Origin: Caballeronia sp. TF1N1
GTDB lineage: Bacteria > Pseudomonadota > Gammaproteobacteria > Burkholderiales > Burkholderiaceae
Assembly (NCBI RefSeq): GCF_022878925.1
Contig: NZ_CP084626.1
Location: 1,426,001 to 1,490,000 of the forward strand
Reading direction: 5' to 3'
DNA length: 64,000 bases
This document shows positions 8,138 to 16,736 of the stretch, one piece after another (position 1 is the first letter of the stretch; every line of letters begins with the position of its first letter). A program made the position numbers and the translations under genes. The notes under the pieces are model-generated. The model saw only the letters and a list, made by a program, of their open reading frames with translations. It was not told the origin of the DNA and did no database searches.

Positions 8138-8890
8138 TTATTTTGCACTGTTTGTGCTGCTTGCGGCGCCCGTCGAGGCCGCCGGCATGGCGTCGAGGCG
8201 TGCCTGCAGGCCTTCCGCGACGTCCTTCTCGTTGTACTTTTTCGCGAAGTCCACAGCCGTCATGCCAAGCTGGTTCTTCACGCGCAAGTCCGCGCCTTCG
8301 TCGAGCAAAAGCTTGCAGGTGGACAGATGCCCGCCGCGCGCGGCCATCATGAGCGGCGTCGTGCCGTTCGGCGCGCCGGCATCGATATAGGCCGAATGGT
8401 CGAGCAGAATCTTCACGATATCGTCATGACCGTTGGTTGCCGCGTAGTGCAGCGGCGACCAGCCCTTCTTGTTCACTTCGGCATCCTTGGCGATCAGGAG
8501 ATTCACGAAAGTCGCGTCGCCGTTGAGCGCGGCGAGCATCATCGCGTTTTCACCGGCCGGGTCCTGCTTCTCCAGATCGGTCTTGGGATTGTCGGCAAGC
8601 GCCTGGCCTACCTTGTCCGACTTCTCGCGCGCGGCGATCACGATGAGCGGTGCGCCCGTGTTGTCGACGGTATTCGGGTCCGCGCCCTGCGAAAGCGCCT
8701 TCTTGACCGAGGAGATGTCGTCGAACTTGACGTCCTTGATGAGCGCGTCCACGGACTCGGCCAACGCGGGTTGCGCGAACGCGCACGCGGCGAGCAGCAC
8801 GCCGACCAACATTTGCCGCGTGCTCGAACGTGTGCTCGTGCGCTTGCTTTGTCCCGCTTCACGCGAGGAAAACATCGGGGATTTATTCAT
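8138..8890 (-). CDS. Exported ankyrin-repeat protein
   Basis: A 250-residue protein with a long basic N-terminus followed by a hydrophobic export signal (MLVGVLLAACAFAQPALA, about residues 27-44). At least four ankyrin repeats follow, recognisable from WSPLHYAATNGHDDIVKILL, TPLMMAARGGHLSTCKLLLD and a more diverged pair earlier. The repeats form a protein-binding surface, and the signal peptide places it in the periplasm. Bacterial single-domain ankyrin proteins have varied and often unknown roles. It lies upstream of the Rap1a-like gene on the same strand with a 76-base gap. The translation start is uncertain because of the long N-terminal extension. Confidence 0.85.
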   Translation of the reverse strand: MNKSPMFSSREAGQSKRTSTRSSTRQMLVGVLLAACAFAQPALAESVDALIKDVKFDDISSVKKALSQGADPNTVDNTGAPLIVIAAREKSDKVGQALADNPKTDLEKQDPAGENAMMLAALNGDATFVNLLIAKDAEVNKKGWSPLHYAATNGHDDIVKILLDHSAYIDAGAPNGTTPLMMAARGGHLSTCKLLLDEGADLRVKNQLGMTAVDFAKKYNEKDVAEGLQARLDAMPAASTGAASSTNSAK

Positions 8891-8941
8891 AGTGAACCTT
8901 TGGATTGCCTTTGAAACAGTGGTTCTCGCCGAGCGTGCCGG

Positions 8942-9736
8942 TCAGACGGCCTGCGCGCCCGGCGGGATCTTGAACAGCCGGAAGAAGTTGTCGGTGGTGG
9001 CTTTCGCGACCGCTTCGTCCGTCTCTTCGCGCAACTGCGCGATGTGACGTCCGACATAGCTCACGTAAGCTGGTTCATTCGGCTTGCCGCGATACGGCAC
9101 CGGCGCGAGATATGGCGAGTCGGTCTCGATCAACAGACGTTCGAGCGGCACGCGCCGCGCCACGTCGTGCACGTCCTCGGCCTTCTTGAACGTGACGATG
9201 CCCGAAAGCGAAATATGAAAGTTCTGCGCGAGCGCGGCTTGCGCCACTTCCCACGTCTCGGTGAAGCAATGCATCACGCCGCCCGGCACGCTCGCGCGTT
9301 CTTCTTCCATGATTCGCAGCGTGTCTTCCGCCGACGAACGCGTATGGATGATGAGCGGCTTGCCGGTCTCGTGCGCCGCGCGAATGTGGTTGCGAAAGCG
9401 CTCGCGCTGCCATTCCATGTCGGCGATGCTGCGGCCTTCCAGCCGGTAATAGTCGAGCCCGGTCTCGCCGATTGCGCAGACTTTGGGATGCCGCGCCAGT
9501 TCCACTAGTTGCGCGACGCTCGGTTCCGTTGCGTCTTCGTGGTCCGGATGCACGCCAACCGATGCGAAGATGTGCTCGTGCCGCTCGGCGATATCGAGCA
9601 CCGATGGCAGCGTCTCCAGATCCACCGACACGCAAAGCGCGTGCGTGACCTTCTGCTGGCGCATCTTGTCGAGCACTTCGGGCAGCCGGTCGGCGAGGCC
9701 TTCGAAATTGATGTGACAGTGGGAATCGACGAACAT
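8942..9736 (-). CDS. TatD-family metal-dependent DNase/hydrolase
   Basis: A 264-residue cytoplasmic TIM-barrel hydrolase. Metal ligands are visible in order: DSHCH at residues 4-8, the AIGETGLDYY glutamate near 92, IIHTR histidine, MHCF histidine and the IETDSPYL aspartate. All are hallmarks of TatD/YcfH. In E. coli TatD-type enzymes act as 3' exonucleases or hydrolases in nucleic-acid quality control. The gene stops just before an adjacent GNAT gene (3-base gap at 9737-9739), so the two are probably co-transcribed with holB upstream. This is the YcfH-type location often seen next to holB. Confidence 0.93.
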   Translation of the reverse strand: MFVDSHCHINFEGLADRLPEVLDKMRQQKVTHALCVSVDLETLPSVLDIAERHEHIFASVGVHPDHEDATEPSVAQLVELARHPKVCAIGETGLDYYRLEGRSIADMEWQRERFRNHIRAAHETGKPLIIHTRSSAEDTLRIMEEERASVPGGVMHCFTETWEVAQAALAQNFHISLSGIVTFKKAEDVHDVARRVPLERLLIETDSPYLAPVPYRGKPNEPAYVSYVGRHIAQLREETDEAVAKATTDNFFRLFKIPPGAQAV

Positions 9737-9739
9737 TCG

Positions 9740-10252
9740 CTACTCCTTTGCTCTCGCGCCGAGCCGCAAGCCGAGAATGACGAGATCGCGCTCGACGCCG
9801 TCCAGAACCGCGACGCGCGGCAGCGTGCCCCACGACTCGAAACCGAAGCTGCCGAAGAGCTTCATGCTCGGCTCGTTATGTCCGAAGACGAAGCCGAGCA
9901 CGGTATCCACATCAAGCGTCGGCGCGCGCTCCAGCGCTTCGTGCAACAACTGCTTGCCGAGCCCCTTGCCGCGCGCGCGTTCGTCGAGATAAATGCTCAC
10001 TTCGACCGTGCGCGCGTAGGCCGGACGGCCGTAGAAATCAGAGAAGCTCAGCCACGCGATGACTTCGCCGCCCTCTTCCACGACCCACAGCGGACGCTTG
10101 TCCGGTCCGTGCGCGTGAAACCAGGCAAGGCGGCTTTCGACCGGAACCGGATCGAGGTCGGCCGTGACGAGGCGCGAGGCGACCGTCGAATTGTAGATGG
10201 CGACGATGGCGGGCAGGTCGTCCAGCGTGGCGTCTCGATATTGAAGACTCAT
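9740..10252 (-). CDS. GNAT-family N-acetyltransferase, phosphinothricin-acetyltransferase-like
   Basis: A 170-residue single-domain acetyltransferase resembling the Pat/Bar branch. Features are [20 protein letters not shown] at the N-terminus, the substrate strand [24 protein letters not shown], the acetyl-CoA loop [18 protein letters not shown] (Q/R-x-x-G-x-G/A pattern) and [17 protein letters not shown]. The substrate is unknown. Known relatives acetylate phosphinothricin, methionine sulfoximine or related amino acids. It sits between tatD (3 bases away) and holB (20-base gap) in one minus-strand run. Confidence 0.88.
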   Translation of the reverse strand: MSLQYRDATLDDLPAIVAIYNSTVASRLVTADLDPVPVESRLAWFHAHGPDKRPLWVVEEGGEVIAWLSFSDFYGRPAYARTVEVSIYLDERARGKGLGKQLLHEALERAPTLDVDTVLGFVFGHNEPSMKLFGSFGFESWGTLPRVAVLDGVERDLVILGLRLGARAKE

Positions 10253-10271
10253 GGCGTGATTGCGTTCAGGT

Positions 10272-11321
10272 TCAGGCGAAGATGCCGCGATAGCCCATGA
10301 AGAGTTCCTCGAACACGAGACGCGCGTTCAACGGATGATTCTCCACGGCGCGTTGCCGCGTGACGGTTTTCATGTAGCGCGAAAGCGCGGCCGGGTCGGC
10401 GCTGGCGGCGCATCGCGCGAGCGCCTTGGCCGCGCCCGGAAAATAGCGCGGGCGGCCTGCCGTGCGCTCGGCGAGTACGTCGTAAAGCCAGCGTTGCAGC
10501 CAGCCGAGCACCAGCGGCACCGGCAGTTTCTGCAGGTTCTCGCCGCACGCGAAGGCGTCGCAGTTCGGGCCGGCCGCAAGTTGCGCCAACGTGAAATCGC
10601 GCAGCGCGCGGTTCTCGTCGCTCGCGAGCGCAAGCGCGTTGAGCGGCGCGCCGCCCGCTTGCGCGAGAAGCCCGGCGGCATCGTCGATACCTCGTGACGC
10701 AAGCCACGCGCGCGCTTCGTCGAAGGGCGGCACGCTCATCGGCCACTGTCGGCAGCGGCTGATGATGGTTGGCAACAAGCGGTCGATACGCGCCGACACC
10801 AGCAGGAACACGACGCCCGAAGGCGGTTCTTCCAGCGTTTTCAAGAGCGCGTTGGCCGCCGCGACATTAAGCGCTTCGGCGGGATACAGCAGCACGACAC
10901 GCAAGCCGCCGCGATGCGATCCGAGACTGCAGAAGTCGAGCAGCGCGCGTACCTGTTCGATCTTGATTTCCTTACTCGGCGCGCGGCTCTTCTTGCCTTC
11001 GTCGCCATCGGCTTTCTCGGCTTTCTCGGCGGATGCATCGGCGGAAGAATCCGCGCCTGCCGCCCCAAGCCCCGCAAGCGCCTCGGGCAACACCGCGCGG
11101 TAGTCGGGATGATTGCCCTGCGAGAACCACAGGCAAGCGGAACACGTACCGCACGGCTCGCCGCTCGGCAGATGCGTTTCGCACAGCAGCCCCTTCGCCA
11201 GATGCTGCGCGAATTGCAGCTTGCCGATGCCCGCTTCGCCATGCAGCAAAAGCGCATGCGGCCAGTTCGCGCGTAGCTGCTGGAGACGCTGCCAGTCGTT
11301 GGCTTGCCAGGGATAAATCAT
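10272..11321 (-). CDS. holB: DNA polymerase III subunit delta-prime
   Basis: A clamp-loader subunit of the replisome. The 349-residue protein has the degenerate P-loop GEAGIGK (residues 28-34), a four-cysteine zinc module (C47, C57, C60, C63), the [12 protein letters not shown] strand and the SRC sensor motif at 188-190. Residues about 85-117 form an Ala/Asp/Glu/Lys-rich insertion not typical of the E. coli subunit, likely a flexible linker. It is transcribed with tmk, whose stop is not overlapping (37-base gap). The family and position (tmk upstream, tatD/GNAT downstream) make the call firm. Confidence 0.95.
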   Translation of the reverse strand: MIYPWQANDWQRLQQLRANWPHALLLHGEAGIGKLQFAQHLAKGLLCETHLPSGEPCGTCSACLWFSQGNHPDYRAVLPEALAGLGAAGADSSADASAEKAEKADGDEGKKSRAPSKEIKIEQVRALLDFCSLGSHRGGLRVVLLYPAEALNVAAANALLKTLEEPPSGVVFLLVSARIDRLLPTIISRCRQWPMSVPPFDEARAWLASRGIDDAAGLLAQAGGAPLNALALASDENRALRDFTLAQLAAGPNCDAFACGENLQKLPVPLVLGWLQRWLYDVLAERTAGRPRYFPGAAKALARCAASADPAALSRYMKTVTRQRAVENHPLNARLVFEELFMGYRGIFA

Positions 11322-11358
11322 CGGCGGTTCAGTGGGTTAGGCGTTGCTTGAGCGTGGA

Positions 11359-11979
11359 TCAAAGGCTCGCGATGACATCTTCGAGCTGCGTGCGGATATC
11401 GTCGATGGGCCGGCTCGAATCGACGATGAAAAACCGCTGCGGCGATTCGGCCGCGCGCCGCAGATATTCGGCGCGCGTGCGCTTAAAAAATGCCTCCGAT
11501 TCGCTCTCGAACTTGTCCGGCGCGCGCGCGGCCGAACGGCGTTCGCTCGCGGTCTCCGTCGGAATGTCGAACAGAACGGTAAGGTCCGGCTGAAAACCGC
11601 CCTGCACCCAGCGTTCCAGCGCTTCCAGCTTGTCGCGCGGCAGACCGCGTCCACCGCCCTGATAAGCAAAGGTGGCATCCGAAAAACGGTCCGACAGCAC
11701 CCAGTCGCCATGCGCGAGCGCCGGTTCGATGACCTGCGCGAGATGCTCGCGGCGCGCGGCGAACATGAGGAGCGCCTCGGTTTCGAGGTCCATTGGCTGA
11801 TTCAGCAGAATGCCGCGCAACGTTTCGCCGAGCGGTGTGCCGCCCGGCTCGCGCGTCATCACGACCGAGCGCGCGTGCGCGGCGAGTTTTTCGGCGAGCC
11901 GCTCGCGAAACCACTCCAGATGCGTGGTCTTGCCCGCTCCGTCGATACCCTCGAAAGTAATGAACTTGCCCCGCGCCAT
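11359..11979 (-). CDS. tmk: Thymidylate kinase
   Basis: It phosphorylates dTMP to dTDP for DNA synthesis. The 206 residues include the P-loop [11 protein letters not shown] (residues 9-19), the [11 protein letters not shown] motif whose arginine contacts dTMP, and the [17 protein letters not shown] segment. These together define dTMP kinase. Length fits the family (about 205-213). Its start codon abuts the stop of mltG (adjacent bases 11979/11980), so the two are translationally coupled. Confidence 0.96.
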   Translation of the reverse strand: MARGKFITFEGIDGAGKTTHLEWFRERLAEKLAAHARSVVMTREPGGTPLGETLRGILLNQPMDLETEALLMFAARREHLAQVIEPALAHGDWVLSDRFSDATFAYQGGGRGLPRDKLEALERWVQGGFQPDLTVLFDIPTETASERRSAARAPDKFESESEAFFKRTRAEYLRRAAESPQRFFIVDSSRPIDDIRTQLEDVIASL

Positions 11980-12990
11980 TCACTGACCCCGGATGTATTT
12001 GTCGACGGCCTTGTTGTGGTCGCCCAGGTTGTCGGAAAAGATGCTGCTGCCGTCGCCGCGCGACACGAAATAGAGCGCATTGCTCGCGGCGGGATTGAGC
12101 GTCGCGGTGAGCGCGGCCACGCCGGGCAGCGCGATCGGCGTGGGCGGCAGACCCATGCGCGTGTAGGTATTGTACGGAGTGTCGGTCTGCAGATCCTTTT
12201 TCTTCAGATGCCCGCCGTAAGCCGGACCGAGGCCGTAGATGACGGTCGGGTCGGTCTGTAGCGGCATGCCGATCCGCAGCCGGTTGGCGAACACCGCCGC
12301 CACGAGCGGCCGGTCGGTTGCGCGCCCCGTCTCCTTCTCGACGATCGACGCCATGACGAGCGCCTCGTAAGGCGTCTTGTAAGGCAAATTCGGCGAGCGC
12401 GTGTTCCAGGCTTCGGTGAGCCGCTGCTGCATGATCCGGTACGCGCGCTTGTAGACCGTGAGGTCGCTCGTGCCTTTGTCGAAAAGATAGGTATCCGGGA
12501 AAAACAGTCCTTCCGCCGATGCCTTGTCCACCTCGGGCGCGCCGATTGCACGCAAGAGGTCCGTGTCGGACATGCCGGCGGTGTCGTGCGCGAGCGCGGA
12601 GTTGGCGTCGAGTTCGGCGCGCATTTTTTGCAACGTCCAGCCCTCGATGACGGTGGCCACGTACTCGTTGACGTCGCCGCGCGCGATCTTTTGCAGCACT
12701 TCATAGGGTGTCACGCCGCTTTTGAACGCGTAATTGCCGGATTTGAGCTGCGACGAAAGCCCGAGCACGCGCGTCATCAACACGAAAAGCTCGGATTCGA
12801 CCGGCACGCCGCCGCGAATCAACTGGGCGCTGACGCTGCGCAGGCTGCTGTGAGGCTTGATGGTGACGTCGAGTTCGGCGGGCGTGAGGTTCATCGGCCG
12901 ATTGGCCCAGTAATAGACGCCACCTGCGAGCGCCGCCGCGAGCACCGCGACGATCACCACCGCCACGACGCATTTCTTGAAAAGGGACAT
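11980..12990 (-). CDS. mltG: Endolytic murein transglycosylase MltG
   Basis: It cleaves nascent glycan strands in the periplasm and so limits peptidoglycan length. The 336-residue protein has one N-terminal membrane helix (about residues 8-25), a LysM-like middle and the YceG catalytic domain. The catalytic glutamate falls at residue 218 in SIVEKETG, and LQTDPTVIYGLG follows. I chose the ATG at 12990. A GTG three codons upstream (12999) is also possible, and neither has a strong ribosome-binding site. The order mltG-tmk-holB is conserved in many proteobacteria. The gene is divergent from ygfZ. Confidence 0.94.
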   Translation of the reverse strand: MSLFKKCVVAVVIVAVLAAALAGGVYYWANRPMNLTPAELDVTIKPHSSLRSVSAQLIRGGVPVESELFVLMTRVLGLSSQLKSGNYAFKSGVTPYEVLQKIARGDVNEYVATVIEGWTLQKMRAELDANSALAHDTAGMSDTDLLRAIGAPEVDKASAEGLFFPDTYLFDKGTSDLTVYKRAYRIMQQRLTEAWNTRSPNLPYKTPYEALVMASIVEKETGRATDRPLVAAVFANRLRIGMPLQTDPTVIYGLGPAYGGHLKKKDLQTDTPYNTYTRMGLPPTPIALPGVAALTATLNPAASNALYFVSRGDGSSIFSDNLGDHNKAVDKYIRGQ

Positions 12991-13093
12991 GCCAGACACA
13001 CTAGGAATAAGACCAATATAATAACTTGCCCGCCTGCGCCCCGGTCAGTTTGACCGGCCGGACCGACTGACAGGATTGACCGCACTTGACGCC

Positions 13094-14104
13094 ATGAATT
13101 CCCAAACCCAGCTTTCCCCCGGTTCCGCTCCAAGCGCCATTCCCGCCGACGACTTCGAAGCCGTGAAGACAGCGGGCGTTTTCGTGCCGCTCACGCAGTT
13201 CGGCGTGATCGACATCAAGGGCGAGGATGCCGCTTCGTTCCTGCACAACCAGGTCACCAACGACGTCCAGCATCTCGACGCATCCACGGCGCGCCTCGCG
13301 GGCTATTGCTCGCCGAAGGGACGCCTGCTGGGTTCGTTTCTCATGTGGCGTTCAGCCGATACCGTGCGTCTCTTGATCTCGCACGATGTCCAGGCGCCCG
13401 TGCAAAAGCGTCTGTCCATGTTCGTGCTGCGCGCAAAGGCGAAACTGAGTGACGCGACGCCGGAACTCGCGGCAGTCGGCTTTGCGGGCGATGTGCGCGC
13501 GGCGCTCTCCGGCATCTTCGATGCGTTGCCCGACGGCGTGCATGTCAAGGTGGAAGGTCCGCATGGCGCGCTGATTCGTGTGCCGGATGCGGCGCATCGG
13601 CCGCGTTTCCTGTGGGTCGGCCCGAGGGCCGATATCGAAGCACGACTGCCCGAGCTCGGCGAGAAGTTGCGGCGCGCGGGACCGGCGCTGTGGGACTGGC
13701 TCGACATCCATGCGGGCGAGCCGCGCATCACGCAGACGACGACCGAGCGGTTCGTCCCGCAGATGGTCAACTTCGACGTGCTGGGCGCGGTGAACTTCAA
13801 GAAGGGTTGCTATCCGGGACAGGAGATCGTCGCGCGCAGCCAATATCGCGGCACGATCAAGCGACGCACGGCGCTCGCGCACGGCGAATCGGCCACGCCG
13901 GGCGCCGAGCTGTTCCATTCGGCCGATCCCGGTCAGCCTTGCGGCATGGTGGTCAACGTGGCGCCGGCCGAAGGCGGCGGCGTGGATTGTCTCGTCGAGA
14001 TCAAGCTGGCGTCGCTGGATAACGGCTCGGTGCACGTCGGCGCCGCCGATGGCCCCGCGCTCGAATTCGTGCCGCTGCCCTACGCCTTTCCTGCCGACGC
14101 CTGA
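13094..14104 (+). CDS. ygfZ: Folate-binding Fe-S cluster protein YgfZ
   Basis: A tetrahydrofolate-dependent protein that supports assembly or repair of certain Fe-S enzymes. The 336-residue, GcvT-like protein carries the diagnostic motif KGCYPGQE with C239, followed by ARSQYRG. The N-terminal half has the folate-binding fold (YCSPKGRLLGSFLMWR). The ATG at 13094 is preferred to an upstream TTG at 13076, because the homologous region begins after it. It is divergent from mltG, leaving about 100 bases for both promoters. An NRDE-family gene follows after 5 bases. Confidence 0.94.
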   Translation: MNSQTQLSPGSAPSAIPADDFEAVKTAGVFVPLTQFGVIDIKGEDAASFLHNQVTNDVQHLDASTARLAGYCSPKGRLLGSFLMWRSADTVRLLISHDVQAPVQKRLSMFVLRAKAKLSDATPELAAVGFAGDVRAALSGIFDALPDGVHVKVEGPHGALIRVPDAAHRPRFLWVGPRADIEARLPELGEKLRRAGPALWDWLDIHAGEPRITQTTTERFVPQMVNFDVLGAVNFKKGCYPGQEIVARSQYRGTIKRRTALAHGESATPGAELFHSADPGQPCGMVVNVAPAEGGGVDCLVEIKLASLDNGSVHVGAADGPALEFVPLPYAFPADA

Positions 14105-14109
14105 ACGCC

Positions 14110-14928
14110 ATGTGCCTGATCGTCTTCGACTGGCAACCCCAGGCCGCGCCCGCCAACGGCCGCGCGCTGCTGACGCTGGCGGCGAATCGCGACGAGTTCT
14201 TCCGCCGCGAGACCGACCCGATGCATTGGTGGACCGACGCGCCCGGCGTGCTCGCGGGCCGGGATCTGACGGGCGGCGGCACGTGGCTTGGCGTAACGCG
14301 CGACGGGCGCTTTGCCGCGCTGACGAACTATCGTGCGCCGAGCGAGATGCGGCCGGATGCGCCCACGCGTGGCACGTTGGTCAGCAAATATTTGACGGGC
14401 GAGCGCGTCGAGCCTTTGAAGTATCTCAAGCGCGTTGCCCTGGAAGGTCATCGGTACAACGGCTTCAATTTGCTGTGCGGGGATTTCACACGACGTGAGC
14501 TCGGCTGGTACGGCAATCGCGCCGATGCCGAGCCGGTTTTGCTCGAAGCGGGCGTGCATGGGTTGTCGAATAGCTTGCTGAATACGCCGTGGCCGAAGCT
14601 CGTCGCCCAGCGCGATGCTTTACGCGATTTGATTCACGCCGATGAGCGGCCATCGCTCGACCAGCTGATCGAAACCTTGCGTGACCCGCGTATCGCCGAC
14701 GATCACGTCTTGCCATCCACTGGCCTTTCCATCGAGCGTGAACGCGTGTTGTCGGCGGCGTTTATCGAGACCGATGAATACGGCACGCGCGGGACGACGG
14801 CGTTGCAAGTGTTGCCGCTGACGCATGGTGTAGAGCTGCATGTCAAGGAACGCAGTGACGATGACGGTTCGCACAAGGTCGTGCGGCCGGGGGATTTTGT
14901 GCGGGCGTTCAGGTTTGAGGTGGCGTGA
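14110..14928 (+). CDS. NRDE-family (TANGO2-like) protein
   Basis: A 272-residue protein with the family-defining N-terminus MCLIVFDWQP and the NRDEFF motif after LLTLAA, followed by GRDLTGGGTWLGVTRDG and ALTNYR. Cys2 and the NRDE motif resemble an N-terminal nucleophile layout. Eukaryotic TANGO2 has been linked to lipid and haem homeostasis, and the bacterial role is not established. It starts 5 bases after ygfZ, so the two are probably one transcript. Its 3' end overlaps that of a convergent gene by 20 bases. Confidence 0.9.
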   Translation: MCLIVFDWQPQAAPANGRALLTLAANRDEFFRRETDPMHWWTDAPGVLAGRDLTGGGTWLGVTRDGRFAALTNYRAPSEMRPDAPTRGTLVSKYLTGERVEPLKYLKRVALEGHRYNGFNLLCGDFTRRELGWYGNRADAEPVLLEAGVHGLSNSLLNTPWPKLVAQRDALRDLIHADERPSLDQLIETLRDPRIADDHVLPSTGLSIERERVLSAAFIETDEYGTRGTTALQVLPLTHGVELHVKERSDDDGSHKVVRPGDFVRAFRFEVA

Positions 14929-15178
14929 CGCATGATCGCCGCGACCCACGTTTCAACAGTAAGAGCACTATCGCGGTAATCGCAATGGCGACAGCGTCCA
15001 CCAAAGCCAGCATCGGCACTGGGCTGGACCATTTATCCATGTTGGTCGTGAGCGAGTAATACGGCGGGCCGCTGCCGAAGGCCTCGTAGAGATTGAGTGC
15101 GTTGAACGCGCCGACGAGCGTTGTCATTACGAATACGGCTGCGAGTGCGAGAACCCTGAGCGGTCGTGACGTCGCCAT
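14909..15178 (-). CDS. Two-helix membrane protein, candidate immunity partner of the Tlde1-like protein
   Basis: An 89-residue protein with two hydrophobic helices (about residues 8-27 and 55-76) joined by a 27-residue polar loop containing tyrosines and tryptophan (YEAFGSGPPYYSL then NMDKW). A basic tail (KRGSRR) predicts the C-terminus in the cytoplasm and the loop in the periplasm. The ATG lies 2 bases after the stop of the Tlde1-like gene, so translation is probably coupled. That location, directly downstream of a peptidoglycan-acting candidate effector, is the usual place for an immunity gene. No immunity family is recognised, so this role is inference. The 3' end overlaps the NRDE gene by 20 bases. 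Confidence 0.65.
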   Translation of the reverse strand: MATSRPLRVLALAAVFVMTTLVGAFNALNLYEAFGSGPPYYSLTTNMDKWSSPVPMLALVDAVAIAITAIVLLLLKRGSRRSCVTPPQT

Positions 15179-15180
15179 TC

Positions 15181-15669
15181 TCAGTACCGCACTGTCAGAG
15201 GAATGTAGCAGTCGGGCGACGAGTTGGCTGCATCCTCAAGATCGCGAACCAAATTTTCCATACGCGAGTGCAGGTTGATACAGCCAGCGCTTCCGGAATG
15301 AGTTCCACCGTGTATGAAGAAGCCTCCACGTCCGTAGGTGTCCGTTCCAGGGTACACGTGGATGGTAATGCGATGATCTCCCCAAGCGGCGCGTGGAGCG
15401 AGACTGTACCAGTGATTTGTCCACAGTTCGGATGGATTGATCCAATACCTTCCTTTTGGAATGGGCCCTTCCCCCGTTTGACGTTGCCGGGCAGACGAGT
15501 AATCGAAAATGTTGTTTTCGTCAGGGCGCCCCGAAACTCCAGCATATGAGCGCCCATTCGAGCCGTGCAAGATCAGTGAGCTGCCATTGAAAACGAGCGA
15601 AATCTTGTTTGAACGAGAACACAAAGGGCTCCGGGGTATACCCAATTCAGCAGCATAGCGCTCAGACAT
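15181..15669 (-). CDS. Tlde1 (DUF2778) domain protein, candidate T6SS L,D-transpeptidase-like effector
   Basis: A 162-residue protein without signal peptide or membrane segment. The fold signature is LVFNGSSLILHGSNG, then GEGPIPKGRYWI and the active-site block FFIHGGTHSGSAGCINL. H120 and C130 would be the catalytic pair of an L,D-transpeptidase-like site. Tlde1 proteins are type VI secretion effectors that act on the tetrapeptide stem of peptidoglycan in the target periplasm. Lack of an export signal fits delivery by such a machine. AGGA precedes the ATG. No T6SS structural or VgrG/PAAR gene is nearby. The codon and base composition look less GC-rich than the flanks, hinting at transfer. Alternative: a non-secreted housekeeping L,D-transpeptidase relative. 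Confidence 0.75.
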   Translation of the reverse strand: MSERYAAELGIPRSPLCSRSNKISLVFNGSSLILHGSNGRSYAGVSGRPDENNIFDYSSARQRQTGEGPIPKGRYWINPSELWTNHWYSLAPRAAWGDHRITIHVYPGTDTYGRGGFFIHGGTHSGSAGCINLHSRMENLVRDLEDAANSSPDCYIPLTVRY

Positions 15670-15763
15670 ATTCCTGATACTTCGGATTGCGACCTAAGCA
15701 TCTTAGCGACTTCGCCTTTGAATCGGCGATTTGCCATGTACTTTTCAGAATCTAATCAAGCCC

Positions 15764-16723
15764 TCACCCCAACGCCTTCCTCAACGCAGCCACCGCATCC
15801 GCATGCGCCCGCGCCACGTCGCGAACAAACCCGCCCATCTTGAAGAACTCGTGAATCATCCCTTCATACCGCATGAGTTCCACCGATACGCCCTGCGCTG
15901 AAAGCTTCTCCGCGTAAGCGACATCTTCATCGTAAAGCGGATCATGATCAGCAGCCGCGATCCACACCGGCGCCACGCCACGATAATCCGGCTGCCCGCC
16001 CGCCGCATCCAGCGGCGCAAAACGCCAGTCGTCCCGGTCGCGTTCATCGCGCACGTACTGCTCGAAGAACCATTGAATCGTCTCTGCGCTCAGCAAGTAC
16101 CCTTCGGCAAGCCGCGCATGCGATTCGCTTCGCTGCCACGCGCTCGTCCCCGGATAAATCAGCATCTGCAATTGCAAGGCGATGCCTGCATCGCGCGCCA
16201 GCACCGAGCACACCGTCGCGAGCGTGCCACCCGCGCTGTCTCCACCAATCGCGATGCGAGCCGGATCGATCCCCAACGTGGACGCCTCGCGCGCGAGCCA
16301 TTGCAAGGTGTCGAAGGCATCGTTCACGGCGACCGGAAACTTGTGTTCGGGCGCAAGCCGGTAATCGACCGATACCACCGCGCAGCCCGCGTCGTGCGCG
16401 AACTTGCGGCACAGCGCGTCGTGCGTTTCGATGCTTCCCACCGTAAAGCCGCCGCCATGCAGATACATGAGCGCGCCAAGCGGCTCCGCCCAATTCGGCT
16501 CGATCGGATAATACGCACGCACACGAATGGACCCGCCATCGCGCATAGGAACGAGAAGATCTTCGACCCGCGCCATGGGCAACGGCGCGACATCGAGAAT
16601 GGGCGCGCTCATCGCATAGGCGGCGCGCGCCTCTTGCGGCGTGAGCGTGTGATAAGGCGCGCGCCTCGCGCGTGCGACCATCTGCAAGACTTGCGCGACC
16701 TGGGAATTGAGCTGCATTGTCAT
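15764..16723 (-). CDS. Alpha/beta hydrolase of the hormone-sensitive-lipase (esterase) family
   Basis: A 319-residue cytoplasmic esterase with the HSL-family oxyanion motif HGGG (residues 89-92) and the nucleophile elbow GDSAGG (Ser163). The acid/histidine region is DHDPLYDED and the GMIHEFF histidine. It should hydrolyse short- to medium-chain esters, with the substrate unknown. The start was set at the ATG 16723, just 13 bases after the upstream SDR gene stops. A longer frame to 16840 would overlap that gene and has no family match there. It is the last gene of the lipid group. Confidence 0.9.
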   Translation of the reverse strand: MTMQLNSQVAQVLQMVARARRAPYHTLTPQEARAAYAMSAPILDVAPLPMARVEDLLVPMRDGGSIRVRAYYPIEPNWAEPLGALMYLHGGGFTVGSIETHDALCRKFAHDAGCAVVSVDYRLAPEHKFPVAVNDAFDTLQWLAREASTLGIDPARIAIGGDSAGGTLATVCSVLARDAGIALQLQMLIYPGTSAWQRSESHARLAEGYLLSAETIQWFFEQYVRDERDRDDWRFAPLDAAGGQPDYRGVAPVWIAAADHDPLYDEDVAYAEKLSAQGVSVELMRYEGMIHEFFKMGGFVRDVARAHADAVAALRKALG

Positions 16724-16736
16724 GCCGATGCCGAGG

